A DNA stretch of 64,000 nt, from the NCBI GenBank assembly GCA_916613615.1, contig OU744730.1, forward strand, positions 24,933,406 through 24,997,405, read 5' to 3'. Position numbers and translations under genes: made by a program. The notes below the pieces were generated by a model that made no database searches, was not told the DNA's origin, and was given only the letters and a program-made list of their open reading frames with translations. The stretch is from Steromphala cineraria (Eukaryota > Mollusca > Gastropoda > Trochida > Trochidae). Each line of letters starts with the position of its first letter. The first letter of the stretch is position 1. Shown in pieces: positions 11,424-23,090 of the stretch.

Positions 11424-11825
11424 GACGTACAATTCCTAAAGGGACCGTATGTTTTTTTTATACATGTATTAAAATAAGCTGGATTAAAACCTGGTTCGTG
11501 TTTAAATGTATATCCATATCACACTGTCGATTTGAGAATAATAGAAACCTCTCAATAATTTGATATATTAGTTTGTCACCAAAATAGTTTTTCTACAGAA
11601 TTGTTTTATGTTTTTGATGAAAAATCTTATTAACTGGCAATGCCCTTAGCAAAGGATGCATAAAAAGCGCAATATACTTATTACAGTTTCTCAGTCAAAC
11701 ATTGTCTTTATCATGGCAAATTTGTATTATCAGGACATAAACAAAGTAAGTAAAAACAAGAGCTCAATTCATATCCTTCACTTTTTGCCAAATGGAAATG
11801 TTATATCAAATAATTGTAAATGCTT
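11424..11825. repeat. Duplicated block C, copy 2 (pairs with 20650)
   Basis: Shares GAGAATAATAGAAAC, TTTTTATGTTTTT(A/G)AT, TTAACTG(G/A)CAAT, ATTATCATGG/TTTATCATGG and GG(A/G)CATAAAC.AAGTAAG with 20650-21215 in the same order. A 67-residue ORF here is not conserved in the other copy. Confidence 0.65.
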
Positions 11826-12489
11826 TACTATTGCTAGTACCTACATCTGCGTACCTTAAGGTTGTATACTTACCTGCGTATTCTAGTACAAATGTCATGT
11901 AATTTGGTATGAGTATTATTGAAAAAACAAAACGAACCATGTTGAAATTTCACTGCATAAGTTATGATTCAGTTTGGGTTATAACATTCGTATATCATAC
12001 TCATATAGCAAACAGTTAACCGGGACAGTTTTGGCAGGTCATTGAAGTGACCAGGGGTCAAAACTTCGATGACACTATTTTTTAATTTTCTCTACAAAAT
12101 CCTTCATAAATGGTCAACAGCTTTTGGCTTAAGTCATATTTGACCCTTTGCACTGGGTCAATGTTATGATGTCGATTGTTTTCTCAGGGAGTCTATATGG
12201 AACATTTAAATCTAAAATCATTAAAATCAAAATTTTCAAAAATATGACCCAATCTGTCTATTTTTCCTTGCCAAACTTTGACAACTGCACCAGTGACGAG
12301 ACACTCCCAGGATATTGTTTGAGAAGGTTATTTTACACATTGACAATGGGGGATCCTTTGTCATTGCTAATGGATGTATTCTCTTCACGCCCAAACGAAA
12401 TCAAATTACATGATATTTGCACTAAAATACACTAGGAAGTGAACAAAGTATAGGTACGAAGCTGTATATTTAAAGATACTTTGTTTCTA

Positions 12490-12760
12490 TTACAATTAGC
12501 ATTAGTTAGCTAAAAGCAGCTATCAAGAAAATGAATGGCAACACGCTATTAGACTCAGTCGCGCATGCCAACAAATAGTCAATCTTTACTTAATTGTCAT
12601 TTCACCCTCCAGAATACCCAACCAACCTAAAGAATTTCATTGCAATACAATTTGTAAAAGGAAATTCACGTTAATACTGTTTTCGACTCACCTTTTTTCT
12701 ATGGCCTTTTTCCATTTGATGTAATTTGATGTAACCACAACATTGGCATACGTTTACAAT
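12490..12760. repeat. Duplicated block D, copy 2 (pairs with 22845)
   Basis: Shares ACAATTAGCA, AAAAGC.G.TATC, GGAAACAC/GGCAACAC and CCATTTGATGTAATTT with 22845-23090. Weaker similarity than block B. Confidence 0.5.
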
Positions 12761-12867
12761 ACACAATATTCATATATATATATAAGATAGCCATGGCAAT
12801 AAAACAATGGCGGACAATGGGACCGACGATGTGCTTTATTTGACGATACAACCATGCGCAAGATTAA

Positions 12868-12912
12868 TGACGTCATTTCAGTTATTAGAACGTTACTTAT
12901 CAAATGACGTCA
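12868..12912. promoter_or_regulatory. Two perfect CRE-type palindromes
   Basis: TGACGTCA occurs at 12868-12875 and 12905-12912. These match the CREB/ATF consensus, but no gene start is adjacent and several such palindromes in this window lie in repeats, so function is doubtful. Confidence 0.3.
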
Positions 12913-13133
12913 TAATTGTCAAGTCCATTGATCAAACTTGAGGGGGCATCTATTGTCGATCATGGCCGACTCGCCGTTCTATCTGTCTATTCGAAACCAA
13001 AGCAAATGTAATTGAGAATAGATATTTTGGGCAAATATTTAATTATATATATGTACAATAAATAAAATTCACATGCATTTGATTGTTCAATTCATTTGAT
13101 TTTGTGATTATTTTAGCGCCCATCCCGATACAT

Positions 13134-13296
13134 ATACAGAACGTTATACGTGTGCATTTGGGTCGTTTGTATTGAACGAGTAGATGTCATGGACGCGGAG
13201 GAACAACGAGTTCGAAGAACGAGTTGTTTCTCCGCGTCCATGACATCTTCGAGTTCAATACAAACGACCCAAATGCACACGTATGACGTTCTGTAT
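13134..13296. repeat. Long foldback palindrome, copy 2
   Basis: A 163-base foldback nearly identical to 5382-5544, followed by the same spacer (13297-13495). The second, inverted palindrome is absent: the match stops after AGAGGCAATTTTCT. It is therefore a one-ended copy. Confidence 0.88.
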
Positions 13297-13495
13297 TTAT
13301 TATATACTCTCTTTTTAACCTTTTTAAAGATAATTTTGAATTGCTTTAATAATCCGAGACGTCGCACTGCGCATTGATACATAATGCAAAGAAGGCGATC
13401 ACCTATGACACGCTCGACTGATGATTTCATACCTCAATTATCTGTTTATTTTCTCATTACTTTGCGTAGACAAACGTAAGAGGCAATTTTCTCAA
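13297..13495. mobile_element. Foldback element spacer, copy 2
   Basis: Closely matches 5545-5748, ending at AGAGGCAATTTTCTC. Its presence shows that the palindrome and spacer travel as one unit. Confidence 0.7.
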
Positions 13496-13620
13496 GTGTG
13501 AAAACTTAATACAGTGATAAAAGTTTATCCTTAGTAATTATTTATAAAGTTCTGAATATGATAAACGTAAGTTCAGGATTCCGAGCGACGGGATCCTTTC
13601 AAACGACGTCACCATGGAAA

Positions 13621-13652
13621 TGACGTCATAATCGTTGTAGGCTATGACGTCA
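13621..13652. promoter_or_regulatory. CRE-type palindrome pair
   Basis: TGACGTCA at 13621-13628 and 13645-13652, with a related ACGACGTCACC just upstream at about 13602. No adjacent transcription unit was identified. Confidence 0.3.
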
Positions 13653-13884
13653 TAAGGGCCAAGTGTCGCTGGCGATGTTCTCGGACTTTTTATAGTATTT
13701 TGCAGTTTCTTTACTAACGATAACACTAGTTTCTCACTATATTATTCTTCAATATCATATTAAAAAGTAGGTTTGTTATCAATGCATTGAGATACGTCAA
13801 ATTCGGTCTTCTAATTAAGAAAATGATTGTTTACGTACGGACAATTCCGAGAATTGCCGAAGCTTAAAAAAAGTAGAACCGGCA

Positions 13885-13945
13885 GGAGTGCAATACGGAT
13901 TCTGGAGTGCAATACGGAATTTGAAGACGTATTCCGTATTGCACC
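13885..13945. repeat. GTGCAATACGGA direct and inverted repeats
   Basis: GGAGTGCAATACGGA occurs twice directly (13885, 13905) and then inverted (ATTCCGTATTGCAC, 13931-13944). It could form a short hairpin. Confidence 0.5.
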
Positions 13946-14126
13946 CTTGTATTACTATCATAAGATTACATGAGTATATAATAAATAATGATTGACTCGT
14001 CAAATGCTACTGAATATGTTCTACGAAGTGAGGCATCATTATTGTCAAAATGTATGTTTTTAAATTACCATAATTTTCAACTGATTTTATATGAAAAGCG
14101 AGTTATTGTTCAGGATATCTCATATA

Positions 14127-14273
14127 AGAAATAGAGAACTCGTTTTTGTGCATCTATCGATGAATAAAACATAGCAGAGAGCATAAAACACTCAGGGCTG
14201 CGCCCTTCGTGTTTTATGCTCCCTGATATTTTTTTTCAACGATAGATGCACACCAACTCGTCTTCTATTTCTT
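14127..14273. repeat. Foldback element of about 147 bases
   Basis: The left arm contains AAGAAATAGA, GTGCATCTATCG and GAGCATAAAACAC. The right arm contains GTGTTTTATGCTC, CGATAGATGCAC and TCTATTTCTT in inverse order, around a GC-rich centre. It is an imperfect hairpin MITE. Confidence 0.75.
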
Positions 14274-15635
14274 AAACAAATTGACCTATATATCACTAAC
14301 GGTTGTCGTCGTCGTCCTAGGACTTGGAGACATTACTATCAATTTGTACTGTTGTGATCACCACGAATACAACGTGTCTTATGTAGACTGCCAACAGAAG
14401 ACTAGGGGACATTATGATACAAAAGTTGTTCCCGTTGTGGTTAAAGAAAAGCGAAGTAGATACCGATATTATTTCAGAGTTATATCAAATGGCAAAGGTA
14501 TTATTCACAACTGGGGTATTTCAATCATAAGTTTCAAATATTGATTAAAGGTGTCATCACTTAATTATTTGAAGAAAATGGTCTTTGTCCTTCACTGCAA
14601 TGGTGATAACCCCTAAGTGAATTTGAATAATTCCCCTATGAAGATAGTTATCATATTTGTCTTGGTATTTTCATCCAATATTTACAACATTACGCCCATT
14701 CTCAAATAATACCTTAATTATGGAACTTAATTGTGCATGATATATGGCAATGCTATTTTGCTCTTCAAGGTACTCACATCGTTAACAAGTATGACATGAA
14801 TATTCATGGTATTCATCACCCTGCTTTATCAGCGTATTTGTTTCCACCCGAAGTTCCAACCATACCTTGATACTTTCAAAGCAAATCCTTGCATTTATCT
14901 TTACGAAATCAGCCAATGAAATATCTTGCATCCAGTATTAGCAACTATTCTCGAAAGAAAGAACGAAGGCTCGAGATAATTTCGTTCTGACTCATCGAAT
15001 AGTGGAATTTCATTGGCTGAAAACAAGCAAATGTTTACCTATAGCCATGAATGAATAGGCACTAGTTAGCTATATGTGGTATTTGGCTGGATAGATGTGA
15101 GGGTATGGTTGGACATATGGTCATATTATATCAGTGTAGAATCACAATTGCTTGAATTTTCGAAGGTCAATCACAACTACATCCCTTGAAATGTGTATAT
15201 ATCCTAGGGGTCTCGACTAATATACATAAAATTTGACCTGTAGAGTTAACCCCCTCCATTGGATGTCTTTTTTCTCAAAGGTCTCGTAGAGAGTTTAAAG
15301 CACCAGCACAACTCATTGTGAAATGTGTTCCAGGTAATTCCTGTGCTAATGAAACACGAGTCGTTTGAAAACCCTTTATGTTTTTCGAGATGCCACACTA
15401 AAAGATAAAATTTATTCTCGTAAATATTCAAGTCACAATGAATTGTTATGAATGAAGAACCAAATCGTATATAATCGTGGAATAGATTCATTAGGACTAT
15501 GTGAACAACTTATATCTCAGAAACTATTGCAGGATACAGGCATACGAACCCGAAGATTAGATTATGAGTCAATACATGGTGTGCAAAAGGACCTTATGAC
15601 ACCATCATTTAATACGTTTTTATTGATCGCATGAT

Positions 15636-15692
15636 CAGTCTAAGTAAACCTAGCCTCAATATTATCCGTTTCACTCCTATACTAAGTCTAGA
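15636..15692 (+). mobile_element. Fragment of CAGTCTAAG-type MITE
   Basis: Only the left terminal repeat of the family seen at 36764, 43578 and 44185 (CAGTCTAAGTAAACCTAGCC to TAGAAAGCC). The rest is missing. Confidence 0.75.
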
Positions 15693-15874
15693 AAGCCTAA
15701 TATTTTTTATTTTTTTTATTTCTTTTAACAGGTTATTTTATCTTAATTGTACAGACTCTTTTATTATCTAATTTAATCAAATTGACTGTTATTTACTTCT
15801 TTAAAAAATCCGGTTCATGAGACTTTTTATTTTGGAACCCATATGATATTTCTGTTGACCTTCTTATGCACCCC

Positions 15875-16953
15875 TTAAAGGGGCAGTAGCACGTTTTTTG
15901 ACAATTTTATATTTTCAATTTCTCACTGATAATTGTAAGTTAATGGTAAATGTATTACTTTGATAGTATCATAAATCTCATAACACAAACCAATCATCCA
16001 TAGTCAGAGAACAAATTATAAAGATTCACATAAAATCCATTGGCAGCCATTTTTTTGTGAACACCTTTAATTCATTTTGTGTAAGAAAAGGAATCGCATG
16101 GCTTAACTTTACATTATATATTTGAATTATTACTGCTTCATTTAGTTTTTATACATTGTCAGATTCAGATTCAGATTCAGTTTATTCAGTATTTCGGGCC
16201 ATTGGGCCTATAGTACAAGTACAGAGGCAGATAATATTGTATATCACGTGGTAACAACATTTCGACAATAGAAGACATGTTTTAAGTACACAGCTATTGC
16301 TTTAATAACATCAATATTTTTGGAATTTAAAAGACTGGACAATATTTGTTTATCTCTTACAGGTAAAGATACAAATGCTAAGTATTTATTGCGAAGATGA
16401 GAATATTTTGTGCATTCAAACAATACATGAAATTCGTCTTCAATGTTACCAGAGTTACAATTTTTACATATATATTCACAGAGATCACTAGGCACGTCCT
16501 TATTTCTACGTATTTATTTCTAACTTTAAAGTCATGGAAACCAATTCGAAATTTACACAATGACCGAATAAATGCCTTGTCTTCCAAATGCAAAATATAG
16601 AACTCTGGCACCAGTAAAGATTTATGCGTTGAATAGTAATTAAGATATTTAGAATTCTGTATGGACATAGACCATTCTTGTACAGATATATCTTGAAGAC
16701 GTTGCTTAAAAACTGATAGAAATATATTGTCATTTACAACTTCTTGGGAGATCCAAACATGAGAAAATCCTGACACAAAAAGTATTTCCCTAACCTCTGA
16801 AGCCCAATTTCTCTTCCCCATATCATCCTGCAATTTTGAGAAAAGATAACTTTGTCTAGGGTCTTATACATTGTCCACATATTGGAACCATTAATTTTCA
16901 TTTTCCTGACATGACCTTATATTCCTCCTAAAAACGTGCTACTGCCCCTTTAA
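15875..16953 (+). mobile_element. TTAA-MITE copy 3, split by a LINE
   Basis: Left end TTAAAGGGGCAGTAGCACG at 15875 and right end CGTGCTACTGCCCCTTTAA ending at 16953, in the same orientation as copy 1. Two MITE halves of about 286 and 90 bases are separated by the insertion at 16161-16863. The MITE sequence continues across the break once one target copy is removed. Confidence 0.9.
16161..16863 (-). mobile_element. 5'-truncated LINE inserted in a MITE
   Basis: Flanked by a perfect 12-base direct repeat TTATACATTGTC (16149-16160 and 16864-16875). Its 3' end on the minus strand is a run of CTGAAT hexamers (plus strand AGATTCAGATTCAGATTCAG at 16161). Minus-strand frames (16833-16378, continued in another frame at 16495-16244) encode an ORF2 C-terminal region with a cysteine/histidine cluster (ICKNC, then DEFHVLFEC). 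One frameshift near 16495 joins the two frames. No RT core is present. This is a typical target-primed, 5'-truncated insertion. Confidence 0.9.
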
Positions 16954-18073
16954 TGTCATTATAAAATGATAAAGTACGTTCTGAATTTGTTACAATGCTA
17001 GTTTGATGACATTGTTTACAACAAAACTTACACGAGATAAGACATTAAAAGATAACTATTTCAACAATAGGTTCAAAAACTTATATGTGTCTTTTTCTGA
17101 TGTGTTAAAGTCAATATTGTCTACAACACCAAGTCTATGACAACACAGTATCACGCCTTTTCTTGTGTGGCTAAACAAATAGAGTATTTCCCTTTGAATG
17201 CAGAAATGTTATCATAAGAAAATATTCTGTCAAGACTGTTAGCTTCAGACTTTGTGTCAACTGTGCATTGTGTTTTTGCTATCACATCGACCGTCTAAAA
17301 TACCTTTATTTCAGAAATCCGATGAACACTTTGCCTCATTGTTGTCAAAGGCAGTCTTTGTGTCTGAAAACCTGAAATAATTTGTTAAAATGCCAAGTTC
17401 AAGGCGACGAATTGGTGCCTTTGAATAGGTTTCTAAAAGCTTTGTATATGAAAACACTGTCAAGGAAAGTTGCAGTAGTGTTACACTTCGAATTTGTATT
17501 TATGAATTTTGTATCGCAGTTTTAATAGTAATGTGTGAAGTATACTGATTGTTTTGGGGTTTTTTTTCGGGGTTTTTTCTTTTTTTTTCGTTATTTTTTT
17601 GTTGTGCATACTGATTGTACAACTTTCTCACAAATGTTAATTCAGAACATAGCATTTTGTTATCAACCACATTATGAACGATTTATATATCATAAAGAAA
17701 TCCTTCTTTTGGTCTGAGGTTCCAAACCTTTCAATATCACACGTGCGTAAATCATGACAATCTCTGGAGTTCTATTCACGCTGCAGAAAGTCCTCCAGGA
17801 AATAGATGGAAGCACTTTGCTGAGCCATTAATGTGTCATCTTTGTTGAAGCTCTTGCTGGAACACTTAGCTTGTAACGAGAACCAGTGGACAGTAATGGT
17901 TGAGATACAATTGAGAACACGCTTTCACAGAGATAATTTGGACATGGTTGTTTTGTAACTCAAAAGCTATTTTTTGGGTTGCTCACTTTTTCATGTTTTA
18001 TTCTTGCATGTTTATTCAATTCAAAATAATTAGGTAAAAGTTTGTTAAATATTTTCTCTGTTTGTTTGTTTGT
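16954..18073. other. Intergenic, nothing recognised
   Basis: AT-rich with T-runs near 17560-17600. No gene or repeat structure was identified. Confidence 0.3.
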
Positions 18074-18081
18074 CTGTCTGT

Positions 18082-18510
18082 TAAGGATGGGTATCGTTCC
18101 TCATTTCTGTATTGCAATATATTGCGATACAGAAAAGCGTATATCAATACCTATTGCAATATATTGGTACTTCTTTGATTAAAAATGTGCATGCGATCTT
18201 GTCTTAATATAAGTTTTAAGAACGACCATCATTGATCAACTAGGAGCAATTTTGGAAAGGGATGTTCTTTTAATGACTGTTTATGATCTGTATACATACA
18301 CATGTATTTAAGTTATTTTCACTCCACACTTTGTAAAGACCTTTCCGTCAATCATGTTTTATTTGGTTATGTTGTTGTGCAATTTTAGATGAAAAAAACT
18401 CGTTTTAAAACGTTCGTTATATTGGATATTTTCAGAAGTGTGTACCGGTTCGTATCCCTTTGTGCCTGCATTGCAATATACCGATATATTGATAACACCG
18501 CGCATTCTTA
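18082..18510. mobile_element. hAT-type MITE with perfect 8-base target duplication
   Basis: Bounded by CTGTCTGT on both sides (18074-18081 and 18511-18518). The ends TAAGGATGGGTATCG and TGATAACACCGCGCATTCTTA are imperfect inverted repeats. The interior repeats TATTGCAATATA-type motifs on both sides. An 8-base target duplication is the hAT signature. The target lies in a TGTCTGTCTGT run, so chance matching is possible but the element borders agree. Confidence 0.75.
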
Positions 18511-18903
18511 CTGTCTGTATGAATCATACTTGTACACGTTTAACATATTGGCGAAATGATCAAACTATAAGATGATTCAGGTAATTGAAAAAAATAACCA
18601 AATAGAAGAAATGAAGCTTTCCATACCTGCGTTGTCTTTATCGCTGTTGTTTGACGTACAATGGACGTGCAGATGGATAATCTTAATATTAGTCTTCCAG
18701 TTAAAGTTTATACATTTATAGCGCAGCTGGTCTTGTCTCGTATTTTCAGACTCCTTTAACTCACAAAACAGTCAGGTTAGAAGACATGTTAGTTGCAGAC
18801 TGGTTAACAGAGACCTAAGGTTGAGACATTCAGAACATGAACTGAAATATAAATATAATATATGAAATGTTCTCGATCTTCATGACTTCTTTGAATTTGT
18901 TTG

Positions 18904-18998
18904 AGGAACAGAAATGATAATTTACTCCCCCAGTTTAGCGATAATAGGTCTGAGATCGAATGAGACAGAGCCAAATTAAAGTCTTTGTAGTAGTAATG
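18904..18998. repeat. Duplicated block A, copy 3
   Basis: Partner of 8656-8745; see that entry for shared words. Confidence 0.65.
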
Positions 18999-19229
18999 AG
19001 TGTCCATAGCCAAAAGGCAAAACACTAGAAATCCTCTTAATGAAAAGTATTTGGCATTTTTAAATCATATCTCTCCTTTTCGATACGTTTTATGCTATAT
19101 CAAAACGTCTGAAAAATATTGAAGTACATGTATTTTTTTCAATGTTACCATGGGCTTTGAAATCAAAATTGATACTGTAACAGTTTTTGACATATGGTTT
19201 ACTTTTCTTTAGCCCCTCAATTGCGTGTA

Positions 19230-19450
19230 GCGAGATTAAGATCTATACTTGAATGACATATAAAGCTATATATAACACACAATGCGCTATCTGCCTCCCA
19301 AAACGTGTGCTAAGAGGATTTCAAGAAGTAATAGGATTAACATAGCAGTTCCTGCCAGGCTCCTGTAGAACAGAGAGAAAGCTTTGGGTGATAGCATGGT
19401 ATTCATCCTTCATCAATAACAAGCGATCTTGTCAGCTTTGGCCTTGATCC
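19230..19450. repeat. Duplicated block B, copy 3
   Basis: Best conserved of the duplicated blocks: CCTCCCAAAACGTGTGCTAA is shared exactly over most of its length with 10230-10255, followed by AGAAGTAATAGGATT and ACATAGCAGT. It ends at GGCCTTGATCC, immediately before a TTAA-MITE. Confidence 0.75.
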
Positions 19451-19807
19451 TTAAAGGGGCAGTAGCACGTTTTTAGGGGGAATATAAGGTGATGTCTGGA
19501 AAATGAAAATTAATGGTTCCAATTGAAATACAATGTATTTAAACCCAGTGGAGCAGTAATAATTCAAATTTATAATGTAAAGATTTGCCATGCGATTCCT
19601 TTTTCTTACACAAAATGAATTAAAGGTATTCACACGAAATGGCCGTCAATGGGTTTTATGTAAATCTTTATACTCTGACTATGGATGATTGGCTTGTGTA
19701 ATGAGATTTTTGACACTGTCAAAATAATACATTAAGCATTAACTTACAAATATCAGTGAAATATTTAGAATATAAAATTATCAAAAAACGTGCTACTGCT
19801 CATTTAA
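19451..19807 (-). mobile_element. TTAA-MITE copy 4
   Basis: Starts TTAAAGGGGCAGTAGCACG directly after the conserved block B sequence and ends CGTGCTACTGCTCATTTAA. Orientation as copy 2. The duplicate at 10.7 kb has no MITE of this family here. Confidence 0.85.
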
Positions 19808-19990
19808 TATTTAGGATACATGCATTTAGTTATCACATTGTTGCATATGTTACGCAAAACTGAAGTAGAATTCAAAAACTGGTTTCATAGGAATGATGAT
19901 AATACTTTATCATATGGGGAAAACGTTTTAATTAGATCTCCCATTCTATTTTTCTTATTGGTGCTAACAATGGGATAAACAACATTCAAT

Positions 19991-20155
19991 ATGGATTCAA
20001 TGAGGATACTATTTATATAGGAACCTTGTGTTATAAATTCAATGATATGGATTCAATGGGGATAATATTTATATAGGAACCTTGTGTTATAAATTCAATG
20101 TTATGGATTCAATGAGGATAATATTTATATAGGAACCTTGTGATATAAATTCAAC
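19991..20155. repeat. 56-base tandem repeat, about three copies
   Basis: ATGGATTCAATG starts units at 19991, 20047 and 20103. Each contains TTATATAGGAACCTTGTG and ATAAATTCAA. Differences between units are few, so the amplification is recent. Confidence 0.85.
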
Positions 20156-20439
20156 GTTAGGCGTCGGTTAATTTGCTATTTGGTCTTCGAACTCTAACTA
20201 AGGCGGTACAAACAGAAATCTCATGATTTCTGATTACAAATGTCTTGGTTCCACTGTGAGTCTGGTTGTTATGGAATAGAAGTATTACAATTTGAAATGC
20301 ATACACTTTAGCAACATTTCCTGTTAATGGTTAGTAGATGTTTAATAAATATCCAATATCATAACTTTTAAATAATTAGAGATGTAACAATGTTATATTT
20401 GGGATCACACTATCTTGAATAGTACATATCCTTGTACTT

Positions 20440-20545
20440 TTTCGGGTCGAGTCCCATGCGGGATTCGAACCCACACCCTCAGAGTCAAGCAACACCGCCA
20501 TCAATGGCCATACAGCTAACCAACTCGCCCGTTTCGCCATCCACA
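20440..20545 (-). mobile_element. tRNA-like SINE head or tRNA pseudogene
   Basis: On the minus strand GGGCGAGTTGGTTAGCTG is followed by GTGGGTTCGAATCCCGC, an A-box-like segment and a perfect B box/T arm. The spacing suggests a long-variable-arm tRNA (Leu/Ser type). The acceptor stem halves do not pair, so it is not an intact tRNA gene. No copy of the body elsewhere in the window was found. Confidence 0.6.
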
Positions 20546-20649
20546 AAAATGGAGGTCCAACAAGCAACTGCAGTAGTTAAGCTGTTCCATTACCCCTCGG
20601 ATAGATGTTAATTAATTGACGAAAACATTAGCATTAAGTTATTTGATTT

Positions 20650-21215
20650 ATGTACACGTTAAAGGAACCGGATGGTTGATCGGTGTTTTCTTAACAAATT
20701 TTGATGGGCTTTTTAGAATATGTGTATGAATAGAGTTTATGCTGGTTTACAACATTGTAGTTATTAAATCAATTTCCATATCCTACTGTCGCCTTAGTCC
20801 TATATAAAATACTGTAATGATCTTTCACATATTGAGAATAATAGAAACTCCCATTGGGTTGCCAGGTTTTCCTTAGAGAATATTTATGCAACCAAATATG
20901 AACGACAGGTTCCTATCTTTTCTACAGGAAGTTTTTATGTTTTTAATCAAAAGACGCATTAACTGACAATATTTCAAGACAAAAATTACATTAATAGCGC
21001 AATAAATAAGAGATCTTGGCAATTTTTTAGTCAATAAATGTCATTATCATGGAGAAAATGTTATCACCAGGGCATAAACTAAGTAAGCGATGTTGACTGG
21101 AAAATGATAAGAAGACCCTTTTCGTTTCTTTGCAAAAAGGGCTGAATTAATATCTTTCATTTTTGCCTAATGGAAAATTCATATCGAAATAACGAATAAC
21201 CGTAAAGGACGTTTG
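20650..21215. repeat. Duplicated block C, copy 3
   Basis: Partner of 11424-11825. It carries extra sequence in the first half, so the unit lengths differ. Confidence 0.65.
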
Positions 21216-22840
21216 TTAACAACATATGTCATTTCCAATCAAAACCAAACTCTTACGCATGATTAAAAAGTGATACTAAAAGTTATAGGGCTGCAAACAA
21301 TATATTGTAATATGTATATATACCCATTTCTTGTTCATTCCAAGTTTTAGGGTGCTTACAATCTTTACTAACCTAATCGGTAAAATAGTTGCAGTATCAT
21401 TACTCAATAAATATAATTGTCTTTATTTTGGTGATACTATTAACAATGATCGACTGATTTGATTGTATCATCTCTATTCTGAAATAAAATAAAATGTTAA
21501 AGCAATATCATTGGCTTATTCTACACTCGTTCAAAATAATTTTTAATAAGTTCAAGTCAAACAACGCAAACGTTATTTGCCGGAACTTCGCTACTCTAGG
21601 AAAAAAGAAGTTGTATATCCATGAAATACTGTTCCTCGTTACCCAACTTCAAGATGACCGAAAATATTAAACAAAGTTTGTCATGAACAACATGATCAGT
21701 GATGGTAATTAACTTCATTTATAATATTACTAATGGAACTACTCACTAAATATGTTAAAACATTATATCAAACCTTCCAACTGACATATGTGTGTCCAAT
21801 TTTGTATTCCTAGTCGTAGAAATACTCCCCTAGGCATAACCATTGAAAAATGTTTTAAACATGTCTTCTTGCCGTCCTTGAAATCTATTTTTATTACACA
21901 ACAACAAAGAGATTTTAACGTACTTCACATTTTTTTCACAGTACTTACATCAGTAATAGGCATCGAATGTAAAAACCCACTAAAACTTCACCTCACTTCG
22001 GTGACACCTTGACGTGTGATACTACTTAAGTGGTCCATTTTCCTTTATTGTTGCTTTTAATATCCTAAGGCTTCTATTGTAAAAAAAACTTTCACACCTT
22101 TGAAAGGGTATCTGAAGAAGTATTTTGAATATTCCAATATAGAACACTACATCAAAGAGCATGGCCATTACGTTACCGTGAAGATTCCTTTGTTAATGGA
22201 TCAACCACAATCTTAGAACGTCTTTGCATCAAATAATCATGAGAGTCAGAAGAACAGAATTAACTGACGTTACCAAAGCATTCTACAACTGTAACGTTAT
22301 ATAAATGTTCAACTGAAGGTCCCTGTCTGGACTATCCTGAGTCCAAGATTTCCCAAGCTCCAAGATAGTAGTTAGTAATTGTTAATGTATGGTAGAAACG
22401 ACTTCGAGAGCCCTAAGAGAGCTTTGAGAATCAAGGTCAAGGACGTTTTTTAAGCTCAAAAACAACCAAAATATATCGTAAAATTAAAAACGTACTTATA
22501 TAGTTCCAAAGATTTACTTCGATTTAAATAATCAAAGAAGCAAACTTGAACGAAGCTAGCTTTAAATTTAAAAGAACATATTGATTTTACACCAAACAAA
22601 AATTAAGAGTTTAAGACTATGCGTTTGAATGCACATTTGATTGTTAAAATGGTATTGCACGATTTATAATATATATTAATATGTTAATTCTTGTAAATTA
22701 AGCTTTTCCCCAGTCAAGCAAGCTAAAACCAATTGTGAAAACCTTGCAAGCACCGTGACATCATAAGTGAGAAGTATTGTGAACTAATACATTCGGGGCA
22801 TACGTGACTCTATAGTTAGTATCTATATACATTAGGAGAT
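21216..22840. other. Intergenic, nothing recognised
   Basis: AT-rich noncoding sequence between duplicated blocks. The short ORFs present have no recognisable protein features. Confidence 0.3.
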
Positions 22841-22844
22841 ACTT

Positions 22845-23090
22845 GCTTTGTCTACAATTAGCAGTAATCAGTATTCAGATAAAAGCTGTTATCGACTTAA
22901 TGATTGGAAACACACTCATTACTGATTGGACACTGTCACGTATGTCGCCTGATAAAAACCTTTACTTTGTCATTATCAAGTTTTAGATAACCAAAACAAC
23001 CTCGTGACAGATCATTGTCAAACATTTAGGGTAATTCACTTTCAACTCCATTATTTCGCCAAAGCATGATTCCATTTGATGTAATTTACA
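22845..23090. repeat. Duplicated block D, copy 3
   Basis: Partner of 12490-12760 (ACAATTAGCA ... CCATTTGATGTAATTT). Confidence 0.5.

Noticed and set aside
14281..14544. 87-codon open frame with a hydrophobic N-terminal stretch
   Set aside because: It has no ATG at the start (TTG), no homologue I recognise and no splice context. The hydrophobic run comes from GTC/GTT repeats.
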